Of a DNA stretch of 64,000 nucleotides, positions 10,101 to 19,016 are shown piece by piece; position 1 is the stretch's first letter; every line of letters begins with the position of its first letter. The position numbers and the translations under genes are program-made. The notes under the pieces were generated by a model. The model did no database searches. It was not told where the DNA came from and was given only the letters and a program-made list of their open reading frames with translations. Source of the DNA: Sphaerolaimus hirsutus (Eukaryota; Nematoda; Chromadorea; Monhysterida; Sphaerolaimidae); contig OZ038457.1 in the NCBI GenBank assembly GCA_964036195.1, positions 26,794,787 through 26,858,786 of the forward strand, given 5' to 3'.

Positions 10101-11031
10101 TTTGTCAAGTCAAACCGTCACACAATCGTCAAGTTCGTCACAGTTACATTCAAAGTTTGTCACACTCCTCAAGCGAGTTTCTCCATTCAAACGGCTTTCA
10201 GGACGCTCGGTACAGCCTAGATCGGATCCCCCGGTCGGTTATAGTACCCAGCGCGCCGAAGAAATCAAGATGGAGACGGGTGCGCGCCAGGTCACAAAAT
10301 CTGCACCCCCCTGCGAGTCACAAGCGCAGGGCTCGTCACCAAACGCCAGACTCACAGTCACCGAGCCTGTCACAACGGAGGTCACAATGGAAGACGCAAT
10401 CCCTGACCGCGAGCCCTTGCAAAAGCGACTCAAGAGATTCGCTGGAGTCGCAGGGCTCCCAGGTGAGCAGCAATCGTCACACCAGACATTTTCCTTTATA
10501 CCCCAAACTTTTCACAAATTCAATAACATCAATCAAAAACTGGTCAAATCAAAAGTTAAACGATCTAAAAAGATCCGTGACTTTCCTCAGACAAACACCT
10601 TCACAGTCCGACATAGAGCTCGGAGAGATGGAAGAAAATCACGTTCAAGATCTAGATCCCCCTCCGTACCATTTGACCAATTCAACTCAATCACTTCACA
10701 GTGTACGACCTCATTCACAACCTCCCACGTCCCCTTGCTACCAAGCAAACCGCTTGCAGCAACGGAACAATGGCAGCCCACCGAGCCGTCGAAGACGAGC
10801 GTCGACGAGACCGACACGCTCCGACAAGCCCTCGAGCAGCTCGTCGAGGAATCTGAGAAGCTCCCCAACTGGCCAGGTCAACCAGCTGGGGCCCCAGAAG
10901 ACCAGGCGCCCGGGCACGGGGAAGGCCGCCAGCCTGAGGAGGATGCCGTCGAACCCATGGACGAGCATCATGAGGAGGGCCGGGAAAATGCCGGCGTCGA
11001 AGACGCCGACGATCTGCTACCACAGGAGTGA
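4114..11031 (+). CDS. BEL/Pao Pol (RT, RNase H, integrase) fused to envelope-like protein
   Basis: About 2,300 codons are open in the Gag frame. Residue numbers count from the TTG at 4141. RT has the YVDN catalytic box at residues 306-309 (5056). RNase H begins near residue 484 (FCDAS). Integrase has an HHCC zinc site around 863-905 and the catalytic triad D936, D998 and E1030. A hydrophobic leader near residue 1340 is followed by a Cys-rich region of about 550 residues and a transmembrane helix near 1905-1930, then a basic and later acidic tail of about 370 residues. There is no ATG near the start, consistent with expression as a Gag-Pol readthrough product. Env is probably made from a spliced RNA, by analogy with other errantivirus-like elements; this is inference. 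Confidence 0.9.
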   Translation, partial: PTEIELPSGLIIVESILGLMLGGNASSQSFVTTPDISPHQFMVSYSSHASSAVAVGQETLFQFHSLESIGITDDPLSHDDDIAEQLILESITLDPETGRYSVDWPFKSTIHELPTNNAEAFRRFLSLLKRFRKDPDLFATYAKVISDQLHKGVIEPVYGSQDGLQEHILPHQPVITPGRSTTCRIVYDGSAGKPSLNNCLFRGPVLTPLALGLMLRFRAGKVVLLADIEKAFLQIALHPKSRAFTKFYWLHDDTIPTHEDNIQMMQFTRVLFGLTCSPTILSTVIKYHLEAELAHMHPADSHERAKLELLLNSIYVDNLVISVDDEKYAIQLYRLIKAVFARANFNMREWMTNSRIVSEKIKPDDLNPKQSQYIKVMGLVYDHIEDTIAVPAPKKDFTLIVTATRRNLNKLLASTYDPIGITAPTLFRLKFRVSQIIQRCNITTWDELIEDPEADDLLDDLKRHLSSISQIKFPRSFHSFGIDVKDKTRPLELHVFCDASKDGYAVCAYLRQQAISPDEYGYEDDRYFSGFLTARTKLAPLPSKQGQPLTITSLELLCVTIGAQLIDYLHHELVELGGWKIHSNFLWTDSTVVIGWLYTSKPLATFVNNQVTKIHSFMSKHCIQICKVATKDNPADIASRGCTFDQLMIETMWFTGPSFFAEPFTSAMVDISQYQAQPVTEELAKGDTHISRPLYAGAVTSQPASQPANALAQQVPVNLDPNLSLNVTPQNPFVESRQRHIPSNPFEIDIRRFSTSSKFLRTVVYLLRVKTYWLNRSMHKAAKRESEYLSKPITHADLNEAFRHVLRIAQAEECASCISQAQLGKHHMLKWDAWNNLLYCVTRVSHKEHRNPLLFYYLPKTGWLTMLVVTHFHELAGHSGMLHTLADLREHCWLSSAKQVVAKILRKCVTCRKVEGGPFTLPDFHTLPVTRTQSQIKPFQHIGIDYMGPLVYSQNGTRHSQHILLLTCFSTRAIHLESTNSVSTADTIMALNRFISRRGMPDTIWSDNAPAFKNCVKLLPDVKWHFITANSPWQGGVYERMVGLVKRLLKKACGRRCLTWQEFLTVMLDVEFSVNTRPLSYLSNTDIGAAILRPIHFLWGTPPPCYMDEKRELELDSTTIKPMRKIPKEEWDGPTDGSFNQSPSQIEKSYTITPPRVNDVNCIDEMALKSVPEKDRDDITLLWDQIRHNREVLWYEWSRQYIDLLKDRAKNQRLKKGTINEAPKRGQVVLITDDKQPRGMWQMGCVHEIHVSSDGKIRAVTVLSSNGRRTRRSPSNLVPLEIDTEDGVEYKIDTEVKDDDKSQPPPDKGDDSQTDQSHQQSQSSQQDARRANPRRTCRYTGTYSFWGNVSHLMALTLLIQSKLANALTWTDQYHKTFNLCHKTRTGHAIQLPEKVTCHFPQVTAIEDIVISIWTLRVQPQTTPIYRCFQQEHTIVTYMSLVGGKSMLPPEIIKNHRVTTYDCMIACQNKTWQGEPLIKIGHALWSTNKSLHIDYCYFCHNMSNTVMNFHIEEGVVASLDGKKIVSEIQDLSHCNPQAGYCYDSDNGVSLWNATAFNKQCAFQEIGQFDAQYSQNHYVVEKLQAAFSVTWRSQQFPNNAECVPKDAKYIDQGSAFIQFLRYQLKKLKKPETEKAPLHFKLAPNLDVGVFHLLTARQQYEVDKIAHLEQKQFGSIWQQLCHIRQTQLDIIHAIVTFNPTLGLRALLGRQNLYAEWHGDILMFWDCKPVTAEIIYFQHEYNNTCYKFLPVKVTDHPHIMFVAPGTNDLITHSPIDHCLMKDHKYYQLNDNSWANENGPTNLHVTKLPIKLIWAGSWKPFTLNVSGSPGVSMTDIAFSIMAAHHHFQNLQRHEQQVTRSVDYIATKSNDPKAVQAYIAGIGQGVGAYFEGVGKELGHIIHGSVTGGASALDTLLTGPLQTAVNIILIIITIACIGYIGYVYMQWRLVTGRGMLPDIKGFFRRKGRRDRSPNNKSVQQGKIGKQRRRNRQKKPKSGFNKPALSSQTVTQSSSSSQLHSKFVTLLKRVSPFKRLSGRSVQPRSDPPVGYSTQRAEEIKMETGARQVTKSAPPCESQAQGSSPNARLTVTEPVTTEVTMEDAIPDREPLQKRLKRFAGVAGLPGEQQSSHQTFSFIPQTFHKFNNINQKLVKSKVKRSKKIRDFPQTNTFTVRHRARRDGRKSRSRSRSPSVPFDQFNSITSQCTTSFTTSHVPLLPSKPLAATEQWQPTEPSKTSVDETDTLRQALEQLVEESEKLPNWPGQPAGAPEDQAPGHGEGRQPEEDAVEPMDEHHEEGRENAGVEDADDLLPQE
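8110..11031 (+). other. envelope-like region of the BEL/Pao polyprotein
   Basis: After the integrase C-terminal domain the frame enters a signal-peptide-like hydrophobic stretch (about 8160-8215), many cysteines and Asn-x-Ser/Thr sites (about 8220-9650), and a strong membrane anchor (9853-9930, IILIIITIACIGYIGYVYMQ). This matches the architecture of type I fusion or attachment glycoproteins carried by some BEL/Pao elements. I could not tell which viral glycoprotein class it came from. The cytoplasmic tail is unusually long, and its coding DNA also contains a second open frame (10157-11053). Confidence 0.7.
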
Positions 11032-11053
11032 TGAGAGTATCACAGGCGTTTGA
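10157..11053 (+). CDS. overlapping 298-codon frame with a PPPY motif, unknown function
   Basis: This ATG-started frame lies +1 to the envelope tail and stays open for about 900 bases to a stop 22 bases past the main frame's end. The product is rich in Ser, Arg and Pro, with an acidic patch followed by DLDPPPYHL, which matches the PPxY late-budding/WW-binding motif. A 900-base open frame overlapping another is unlikely to be neutral, but Ser/Arg/Pro-rich dual frames also arise in biased sequence. Function is unproven. Confidence 0.4.
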   Translation: MSHSSSEFLHSNGFQDARYSLDRIPRSVIVPSAPKKSRWRRVRARSQNLHPPASHKRRARHQTPDSQSPSLSQRRSQWKTQSLTASPCKSDSRDSLESQGSQVSSNRHTRHFPLYPKLFTNSITSIKNWSNQKLNDLKRSVTFLRQTPSQSDIELGEMEENHVQDLDPPPYHLTNSTQSLHSVRPHSQPPTSPCYQANRLQQRNNGSPPSRRRRASTRPTRSDKPSSSSSRNLRSSPTGQVNQLGPQKTRRPGTGKAASLRRMPSNPWTSIMRRAGKMPASKTPTICYHRSDESITGV

Positions 11054-11756
11054 TTTTGATTTTGTTTCACATCAATTTGCCGAGATTGGCTGAGATAAAA
11101 TTAAATTAGATTTAATTTTTATTCTAGTTTCGGGAGTGTGTAACATTATTGTAAAATGTAAAACCTTTAATATTTGAGTTGACGTTCTTATGTTCGCTTT
11201 TATATTTAGTTAATTCAATTTATCAAGATTCCATTTTAATTTACATTCCATTTTTTAACATCTTCACATTCGTCATTTAATATCTCAAGCGAGGTTGTTT
11301 ACAACGTGCGCTTTACATCGCTCACATATTTAGATCTTAGTCATTGCTCACATTCCGCCACATTTCCTTGACAAGCAGCACGCAAATACGCCGTCATGTT
11401 TATGTTAAGCGGCGGGCTCGCCCCAAGCGGGGGGCCGGGCCCGCGCGCCATTTCAAATGTTGTCTGGCTTGTCTCACATTTTCACTATCTTGCCAGTTTA
11501 GCTCGCTTTTCATCGGAGAAGCAAGCGGGCAAGGATTGAACTTTCACAATTGGAAATGTTGGGTAAAAATTGGAGATTAGAGCCAACCGATTGGCGCCAA
11601 GTCAATTGCCATCGGTCTGGCCCTTAAAAGCCGATTTCACAGCTAAAATCGGCAGTGTTTGCAACCTCGTCAACTTCACACGAATCTCTTCCTAGGATCT
11701 AAATAAGCGCCGTTGTCACTTTATTAAGTCGCTTGTTTTTGGTGCTAAGTTGTTTG
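11032..11756 (+). other. BEL 3' non-coding region and probable start of the 3' LTR
   Basis: No protein is coded here. A purine-rich tract (gggagtg) followed by TGTAACATTATTG at about 11133-11152 could be the polypurine tract and the LTR start, which would make the 3' LTR about 890 bp. A GC-rich hairpin-like patch (gccccaagcggggggccgggc) lies near 11420. TCACA motifs continue through this region. Confidence 0.45.
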
Positions 11757-12027
11757 TTTTATATATTTTATTTACATTTATTTCTTTGTATTTAATTGTC
11801 TAAATAAAAACGTTTGTCAAAACCTTTTGTAAACAATCTAAATTTGCTTCACACTAACTCACGTCAATTCACTTCAACTCAACTAATCACATTTGATAAA
11901 ATAACGGAACGTCAACTAAGAGACGACGCTTCACGTCAACTTTCATACGTTCACATTTGTCCTCTTCCTCGGTTAGGAATAGGAGCTCGTTCACAAGTCA
12001 CTTCAACAAGTTCCGTAATATTTTACA
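11757..12027 (+). repeat. 3' LTR, part shared with the 5' LTR
   Basis: It matches 185-454 with one clear substitution and one small indel, and ends in TTTTACA. It contains the AATAAAA signal at about 11801-11810. Sequence upstream differs strongly from the 5' LTR. Confidence 0.85.
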
Positions 12028-12539
12028 AATAACTCCCACCCTTGAATAACTCCCCCCTCCTGAATAACTCCCCATGAATATGCTGATCCGAACCTCTTGC
12101 GCTCTTTACACAACACGTGTAAAGAGCGCAAAAAAATGGCCTACGATGTCCCGTTTTTTTAGGCCAACTCAAAAATGAAAAATTTGTACGGGAGGCGCCC
12201 CTGCGGCCGCATCAATGCAGCTTCAGGGGTCCCCCCGGGGGTTCCTGTAGAGAATTGTTAGTGCTATCTTTTGATGCGGGTGGCCCACCCCAAATTTATT
12301 TCGTTCCGCAATAAATTGCGATTTTTTATTTTTTTGATCGATGTCCCAATATTTTCTACCGGCAGTTTACAGTAAAATATTTGAATAACATGAATTGAGA
12401 GACTGCATCTGCAATGATTTGAGTTAAAGTTTTCTGAGGAAAAAACAACTCTTCCCCTCGAATAACTCCCCCCCCCCTTGAATAAGTCCCCCCTCCAAAA
12501 CATCTGACAACAAAAATAACTCCCCTGGGGTCTTATTTG
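12028..12539. repeat. degenerate GAATAACTCCCC repeats and low-complexity DNA
   Basis: Repeated gaataactcccc/ttgaataactcccccc blocks occur at 12028-12075 and 12450-12530, with unrelated sequence between. They resemble the interiors of the TACCGTATTT family. No gene was seen. Confidence 0.5.
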
Positions 12540-12963
12540 AGGATTTAGGGTATACTTTTTGAAAGTACACGAGTACAGAAAAGCTATTTCAGATAGGTTT
12601 TGTTATAGGCTTTTTCAAGGGGGTAGATGGGGGAAAAGGAGAAAAACGCGAAAAATAGGGGAAAAATCTAAAAATAGCTTAAAATAGCAAATAACACATG
12701 AACTGGTGAATGTGAAGGTTAAAATTGTCAAAAAGGTATGAAAATTTGTCATTTTGAGTGAAAATTTGGGCAAAATTCCTCAAAAGTACTCATTTTTACG
12801 TTTTCTAGGCGGAAAAGTATTTTACTCAGGTTTACTCATGAGCAAAAGTAAAGAAAAAATTTACTTTACGTTTCCTGTACTCAGGCCCTGAGTCTCAGGG
12901 TGTGAATAAAAAATGAATATTTACGTATACTTTGAAAAACGTTGTGTACTTTTAACAACTCTG
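12540..12963. mobile_element. CAGAGTTGTTAAAAGTAC-type MITE remnant with a nested fragment
   Basis: The right end tacttttaacaactctg and the interior gtacacgagtac/acgtaaa match the intact family copy at 14682-15290. It is interrupted near 12600-12790 by the gaaaaatcgctaaaaatag sequence of the CAGGGGTCTCC family. The left end is degraded. Confidence 0.6.
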
Positions 12964-14673
12964 CAGAATAGTAGCAGTTGGTTGGTTGAACTTGTTTCTT
13001 AGTTCAATCAACAATGAAATACAAATAAATACATGTTTCCTTGAAAAAACTTTATTTGTACCCTACAAGTATAGCAACTTCAGCAGAGGATGATCCCTTG
13101 GCCTTAACTTTGAAATGTTGCATTTTGCATGAACACATTCAACATTCCAAAATATGGCTAACTTTCGGAAAATACTAAAAGATATAATTTCAGAGAAAAG
13201 AAAACACCCATACTCGGGTGACTTTATACCATACATTTTTCCAGAAGAAACAGTCCAACCAAATTGGCATGACGTCATTAGTGTATACAGTGTATAGTTT
13301 CAGGTATAACATTCTCTAATCAAACTGTTCATAGGTGAGTTTCATCAGTGGAATAATGACAGACTTGTGCTTGATCTTGATTAGACCAATAATTTTTTGG
13401 CTTCTGAAAATACAATGTATAGTTGTACCAGCACACAGGCATTTATTTTCTTGTTTTAATAGATAGTCAGTACATATTTTTTTAGTTGGCAGTCTGCCAG
13501 CTGAAGACATAATCAGTGCGAGTGCGGATTATTAACTTCACCTGGTATATAATGAAATCTCTCTAGTGGGCATTTTAGAAAATATGAATCAATCACTGAA
13601 AAAATTTGGGTGCTGCAAACAATGATAGAAAATCTCTGTATGCAAATATGCTTGTAAAGTTATTTAGGCCTTTTTACATCAGGTCTTTCAGTTTTTCGGG
13701 TCTTTTAAAAGACACATGACATTTTCCAGATAATTTTACACTTTTACAGTGTCTGGGACAGGCACCCGACGTGTAGAAATGAGCAATGTTTTCTTTCATC
13801 CGATTCATAGTGTAATTTTTTCATCAGCAAATTTTCAGAAAGGGTTAATTCAAAGGGGCCTACCTAGTTGAGGGGGTTTACTACACTGATGTTGAACAAA
13901 TCCATTTGGGTGGGGTATTTCAAAGGCGGTCAGTTATTTCCCGATCTTGATCAGACCTGGGAGCATTTCGGCGGGGGTGGGGGGGGGGGTTAAATTATAG
14001 GCGGCGGCTAATTCAAGGAAATACGGGAAATATTTGTCGGTCTCAAGCTGCACCTCAAGTTTTACCTAGTTATTCACGAACATAAATTTTATGTGTAATT
14101 TAGCCATTACAAAACTTCAAATCATTCTACCTCTGACGAGAATGTGTCCCAAGAAACTGTTACCCATTGCAAACGAAAGTAACTCGCAGGCTCAGTGAAG
14201 AGTGATAAAATATACAGCGCAGCCACAGTCAATGTAAAACAGATGCCAATGATCTTTCTATAAACGGCCATGAATTTGTATGTACAACATTAGATGTTGA
14301 ATATTAGTTAATTATATATAATAGCATCTCCATTTGCAAAAGTAACGCCACTGCTGTGAGCATTACCTAGGTTTAGTGATGAAAAAGCGCCATGACGCTT
14401 TTGGCACTATTTTGCTATGCGCGTATGTACAAAATAAAGATGTCTAATAATTTTCTTTTGGTGAATGATTATCGACCATACTGACTGTAGGGCATTCACA
14501 ATTTCAAGATCTCAGGATAATTTTTGAATGATTTTAATAGTTAGGTAGTCAAATACACAGGTGAACGATCCGAAATGCCTATTGTTATCTTTCTACGAGG
14601 AGTCTTGGATAGTGATGTAAATTTTTTTTTTAAACGAGAAAAGGTTAGCACCACATGCCAAAAGCACCATGGT
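12964..14673. other. gene-less stretch
   Basis: No exon-like frame was recognised on either strand. A broken TACCGTATTT-type fragment (cctacctagttgagggggtt to caaggaaatacggg) lies at about 13855-14035. GCGCC-hairpin remnants (aaaagcgccatgacgctttt) lie at 14380-14410 and 14655-14675. Confidence 0.5.
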
Positions 14674-14681
14674 GCTTTTTG

Positions 14682-15290
14682 CAGAGTTGTTAGAATCACT
14701 GAATGTTTTTAAAAGTATATGTAAACGTAAAGTATTTTTTTTACTCAACACAAAGTATAGAACACGTAAAATACTTCTTTTTTTTACTCGTACGTACGCG
14801 TAAATGTGGGTACTTTTTTATGAGTGTAGAAACGACTACTTTTCTTCATAGAATGTGTAAAAGTGGGCACTTTTTCATACGTGTAGAGCACAACGTATGT
14901 TTTTCTATAAGCAAATGACAGATTATATAGTTTTCAAGGTCTCTTTTTTCAAGGAGATAAAAATCATCGTTCTCCCGACTCGTTTACAACATCCATTGTC
15001 TCCACAACCATTTCGATTTGGTTGCGAATTTTGAAATTTTTAAAGGCACTACCCCCGCATATCTAAAATATTCAATGGAACCACTTCTGTAAATACATAG
15101 CAGTGTAGTCACTTTATAAATATGTCCCACATTGAATTTTCATAAATACATTTTCCGTACGCGTACGCTTTGAAAGTGTACGCGTACAAGTGCGTACGGC
15201 ATTTTTTTGAAAAGTATATGTAAATGTATTTACCGCGTACTCGCGTACGCGTATTTTTCGAGTAAACGTACGTACCTTTTAACAACTCTG
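14682..15290. mobile_element. hAT-type MITE, CAGAGTTGTTA family
   Basis: The ends CAGAGTTGTTA and the inverted TTTTAACAACTCTG are flanked by an exact 8-bp duplication GCTTTTTG (14674-14681 and 15291-15298). The interior is rich in acgtaaa, gtacgcgtac and actcgta motifs. It contains no coding capacity. It inserted into an older GCGCC-hairpin element. Confidence 0.9.
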
Positions 15291-15428
15291 GCTTTTTGTC
15301 ACAGATTTTAGTTCACAGATTTTGTCACAGAGGCCAAAAGCGCCAGTGCCACAGATTTTACTGCTAATTCCATCATATTACTTAAGGAAGTTCATTTAAC
15401 TAGAAATATTTTGTGTAATACATATTTC

Positions 15429-15566
15429 CTCGAAATACCCCCCTCAAAATGGCCACTATGAATTTGTAAACCCCCCTCGAAATACCCCCTCAAAATGGCC
15501 ACTATAAATTTATAAACCCCCCTCGAAATACCCCCTCAAAATTTCCACTATGAAAAAATAAACCCT
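15429..15566. repeat. three tandem units of about 60 bp (CCTCGAAATACCCC)
   Basis: The unit cctcgaaataccccc/tcaaaatggccactat/gaatttgtaaaccc is repeated about three times. It is the same sequence found inside the TACCGTATTTCCTCG MITEs at 21198 and 30069, here tandemised without intact ends. Confidence 0.75.
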
Positions 15567-15825
15567 GTCCAACACTATGGTCTAAGAAATAGAGTTCAGG
15601 GTCAGATTGGAATCTATCCAGATAACATTTCCATGTTTTGATGAATCAAGTAGTGTGGGATTCAGCGCGAGCAATGCAATATGCTGACAAAGATTGTAAA
15701 AACATTATTAATAACTTTGGGATATGTCAGATTTCATTGTTAAAGTGTGAATCAGTTGGCCATAGGTAACTTAAAGAAGAGCCCCACGATGTGGTATTGA
15801 CAATGGTATGAATATGAGTCAGTCC

Positions 15826-17680
15826 ACGAGTCAGTGGCCAAAACTTGGACACACCCAAAAAATTTTATTTTCTTAAAGTGTTGCCTATATAGCACTGATA
15901 AAAAAATCATATTTCATTTTTTCAGTTTCCTCTTATATATAGGGGGTACACACGCTAAACTGCAAACTGTGTGCTGGTAAACTCATAAATTGGCTTTCAA
16001 TGCATGTGAGTTTATCGAAATGTGGTGTCTGTCAACTGCAGTTGATGGGGATCAAGAATAACTCATTCCAGTAAACTCAAATGCGTTCAAAGCTGATTTA
16101 TGAGTTTACCAGAACACAGTTTGCAGTTTAGCGTGTGCACAGGCATAGCATAATCAAGCATTTTAACATGGGATGGTGACATAAGGTGATCAAGCCACAC
16201 ACAGATGTGTGTAACGGCTATATGTTACACCGTTGCAAAGCCCACAATGTCCTATATCAGAATCCAAACTTTTATGGGGGTTCCCTGTCGCTACTTTATA
16301 CCTAAGAAATCAAAACGTGCTTTCAGGTCAGTTCCTGCAGTTTGCATTGCCTGTGAAAGCACAATGCAGATCTGCGTAACAACTATATTTTACACCATTA
16401 CGTAGCCCAGAATGTCCTCTATCAGAATCCACAAACTTTACTGGGGGTATCCCTGTCACTACTTTATACCTAAGAAATCTAAATGTGCTTTCAGGTCAAT
16501 TACAGCAGTTTTCATCACAGTGAAAGCACTATGCAGATCCGCGTAACAACTATATTTTACACCATTACATAGCCCAGAATGTCCTCTATCAGAATCAACA
16601 AACTTTAGTGGGGGTTCCCCATTGCTATTTTATACCTAAGAAATCAAAATGTGCTTTCAGGTCAGTTCCCGCAGTTTGCATTGCCTGCGAAAGCACAATG
16701 CAGATCCGCATAACGGCTATATTTTACACTGTTGCGAAGCCCACAATGTCCTCTATCAGAATCCACAAACTTAAATGGGGGTTCCCGGTCGCTACTTTAT
16801 ACCTTAGAAATCAAAACATGCTTTCAGGTCAGTTCCCGCAGTTTGCATCGGATCTGCATTGTGCTTTCGCACAATAAAGTAGCAATGGGGAACCCCCATT
16901 AAAGTTTGTGGATTCTGATAGAGGACATTGTGGGCTATGTAACAGTGTAAAATATAGCCATTACGCGGATCTGCATTGTGCTTTCACAGGCAATGCAAAC
17001 TACGGGAACTGACCTGAAAGGACGTTTTGATTTCTTAGGTATAAAGTAGCAATGGGGAACCCCCATTAAAGTTTGTGGATTCGGATAGAGGACATTGTGG
17101 GCTTCTCAACGGTGTAAAATATAGCCTTTATGCAAATCTGTATTGTGCTTTCACAGGCAATGCAAACTGCTGTAATCAACCTGAAAGCACATTTTGATTT
17201 CTTAGGTATAAAGTAGCGACCAGGAACCCCCACTAAAGTTTGTGGATTCTGATAGAGGACATTCTGGGCTATGTTACGGTGTAAAATATAGCTGTTACGT
17301 GGATCTGCATTGTTCTTTCACAGGCAATGCAAACTGCAGGAACTGACCTGAAAGCACGTTTTAATTTCTTAGGTATAAAGTAGTGATGGGGAACCCCCAC
17401 TAAAGTTTGTCGATTCTGATAGAGGACATTCTGGGCTACGTAACGGTGTAACACATAGCTATAATGCCTTGATAGTTGGGTGCTCAATAGTGAATAATGT
17501 GAGAAATGCCCAATTTTGTTAATTTTCAATTTCAAGTATATGTGATATATGCGAATGGAAATTTTGCATGTATTTCATAACTCAGTGGACCCATTGGAGT
17601 ACCTTAGGACCATTTTTGCAATTTTCAATTTTTTACTGGTGTCCAAGGTTGGTTCCTGGAGTGGCCACTGACTTGTGGCA
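15826..17680. repeat. large foldback built of a 166-bp satellite in inverted orientation
   Basis: Four tandem units of about 164-167 bp (landmark tgtcctctatcagaatcc at 16249, 16412, 16579 and 16746 approximately) run forward. Four more of the same unit run in the opposite orientation (landmark gatagaggacat near 16916, 17085, 17251 and 17418). Outer flanks also mirror each other (gtcagtggccaaaacttggacac at 15830 against gtgtccaaggttggttcctg...gtggccactgac at 17640-17672). Short open frames inside are translations of the satellite and not genes. Confidence 0.85.
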
Positions 17681-17689
17681 TGACTAATA

Positions 17690-18150
17690 AATAGTATGCC
17701 ATATATACCTACTCAAATATTTAAGTCTGCCTGCAAACCCCCCCCCCCCCCCGCCATGTTACTTAAATAAGGAAAAAGTAACTCCTTCACACCAATAACT
17801 CCTCCAACTTTGATCGGTAGGAAAGATGTCAAAAAGATGTATTGAAAATGTTTTATGCATGTATTTATTTCATAAAATTTAAATAAACATTCTGCAGTGG
17901 GAGCTCACTAGTATTGATTTCACCGATTCAATTGTAGTATTTGTATCGCAAATTCTGATTCATGTAAGTTTTTATTATTACTAATCGATACAATTGATGA
18001 GTAATAATAATACAATAATTTGAACAAACACAATAGTTTGATCAAACAATTGATGCAAAATTCTGATAGAAATTAACTCCATCCTCGAAAAACTACCTAG
18101 TCTAACATGTCTGACAACAAAAAATAAACCCACTGTTTATTTTTTCAAGG
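17690..18150. other. gene-less low-complexity stretch
   Basis: It has a C-run at 17740, an ataactcc segment, and AT-rich sequence to 18150 ending in tttttcaagg. Nothing coding was recognised. Confidence 0.5.
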
Positions 18151-18151
18151 A

Positions 18152-18434
18152 TACCGTATTTGCGTGAATAATTCCGCTGGAGAATCGTTATTTCATCAGA
18201 CTTTTTCGAGGAGGTACTTTTTGAGAGGGGGATTTTTCAAGGGGAAAAATTTTTATCACATCAACATTTTCAAGGATATTCCTATCAAAACATTAAGGGG
18301 GAATCATTCAAGAGGGGGATCATTCAAGAGGGGGATCATTCAAGAGGGGGATCATTCAAGAGGGGGATCATTCAAGAGGGGGATCATTCAAGAGGGGGAT
18401 CATTCAAGAAGGAATTATTCAAGCAAATACGGTA
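18152..18434. mobile_element. TACCGTATTT-tip MITE with seven GGGGGATCATTCAAGAG repeats
   Basis: The ends taccgtatttgcgtgaataattcc and ggaattattcaagcaaatacggta are inverted repeats. The right half is a near-perfect 17-bp tandem array (about seven units, 18297-18412). It shares only its outer 10 bp with the TACCGTATTTCCTCG family. Confidence 0.8.
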
Positions 18435-18554
18435 TATGGTATTACTGACTGCACAGGCACACTTTGCACGGAAATCTACGTTATGCAATCAGAATAATGA
18501 ATCAAGCATTAGATATTTTCTTTTTACATTACGTTGTTTTTCGCTTCTATTCAC

Positions 18555-18693
18555 CCTATTTCCTCGAATTACCCCCCGGGGTTTTTCTTTCAGAGTGGAA
18601 ATTTGCAGGGCGGGGGGGGGGGGGGGTTCAACACCCCCCCTCAAAATGGGCTGGGGAAATAATGAACCCCCTTGGGGGTATTTCGAGGTAATA
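18555..18693. mobile_element. short TACCGTATTTCCTCG-type MITE remnant
   Basis: tttcctcgaattaccccccgggg and its inverse gggggtatttcgaggtaata bound a 140-bp palindromic unit with poly-G/poly-C runs; the outermost bases have decayed. Confidence 0.65.
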
Positions 18694-18729
18694 TGTAATT
18701 TATATTTTTATGCATTTCCTCAAGTACGC

Positions 18730-18888
18730 GTGGCGCTTTCTTGGCGCTAATCTTTATGCTACTGCCAGGCGCCAATAGCACCACTGGAAATTGGCGCCAC
18801 AGGAAATTAGTACCACGTGCCAAAAACACAATGTCGCTTTTTGATTTGGCGCCAGCGCCATGGCGCTTTTACATTACTAGTCTTGGAT
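18730..18888. mobile_element. GCGCC-hairpin hAT MITE remnant
   Basis: Repeated tggcgcc/ggcgcca hairpins end in atggcgcttttacattactag, resembling the TTTTCCATCACTA tip of the intact copy at 36216-37476. Confidence 0.5.
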
Positions 18889-19016
18889 CTTGTTGATAAG
18901 GACTTCCGCAGAATGACTGTAATAGGGACTTCCGGTGATAGGGACTTCCTCTACGCTTTATTTACTTTTCAAAACTACCTGAACACAGAAAATGTATTTC
19001 TGAATTTCAATATCAG

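Larger units (their letters stand above)
1..12027 (+). mobile_element. BEL/Pao LTR retrotransposon with envelope-like region
   Basis: The element runs from an LTR at the window edge to an LTR ending at 12027. The last roughly 260 bp of the two LTRs are the same except for one base (cgttcgtc against cgtttgtc). The internal order is PBS, Gag with three zinc knuckles, aspartic protease, RT, RNase H, integrase, then a hydrophobic leader, a Cys-rich ectodomain and a transmembrane segment. Pol order and sequence style are those of BEL/Pao (Belpaoviridae). The near-identical LTR 3' halves suggest recent insertion, but two in-frame TGA codons and a MITE in the leader argue against simple full activity. 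The left target duplication lies outside the window, so insertion boundaries cannot be proven. Confidence 0.92.

Noticed and set aside
16205-17535. Three frames with a shared Cys-rich peptide (CIACES..)
   Set aside because: The shared peptide is the 166-bp satellite unit translated in both orientations; there is no start or splice context.
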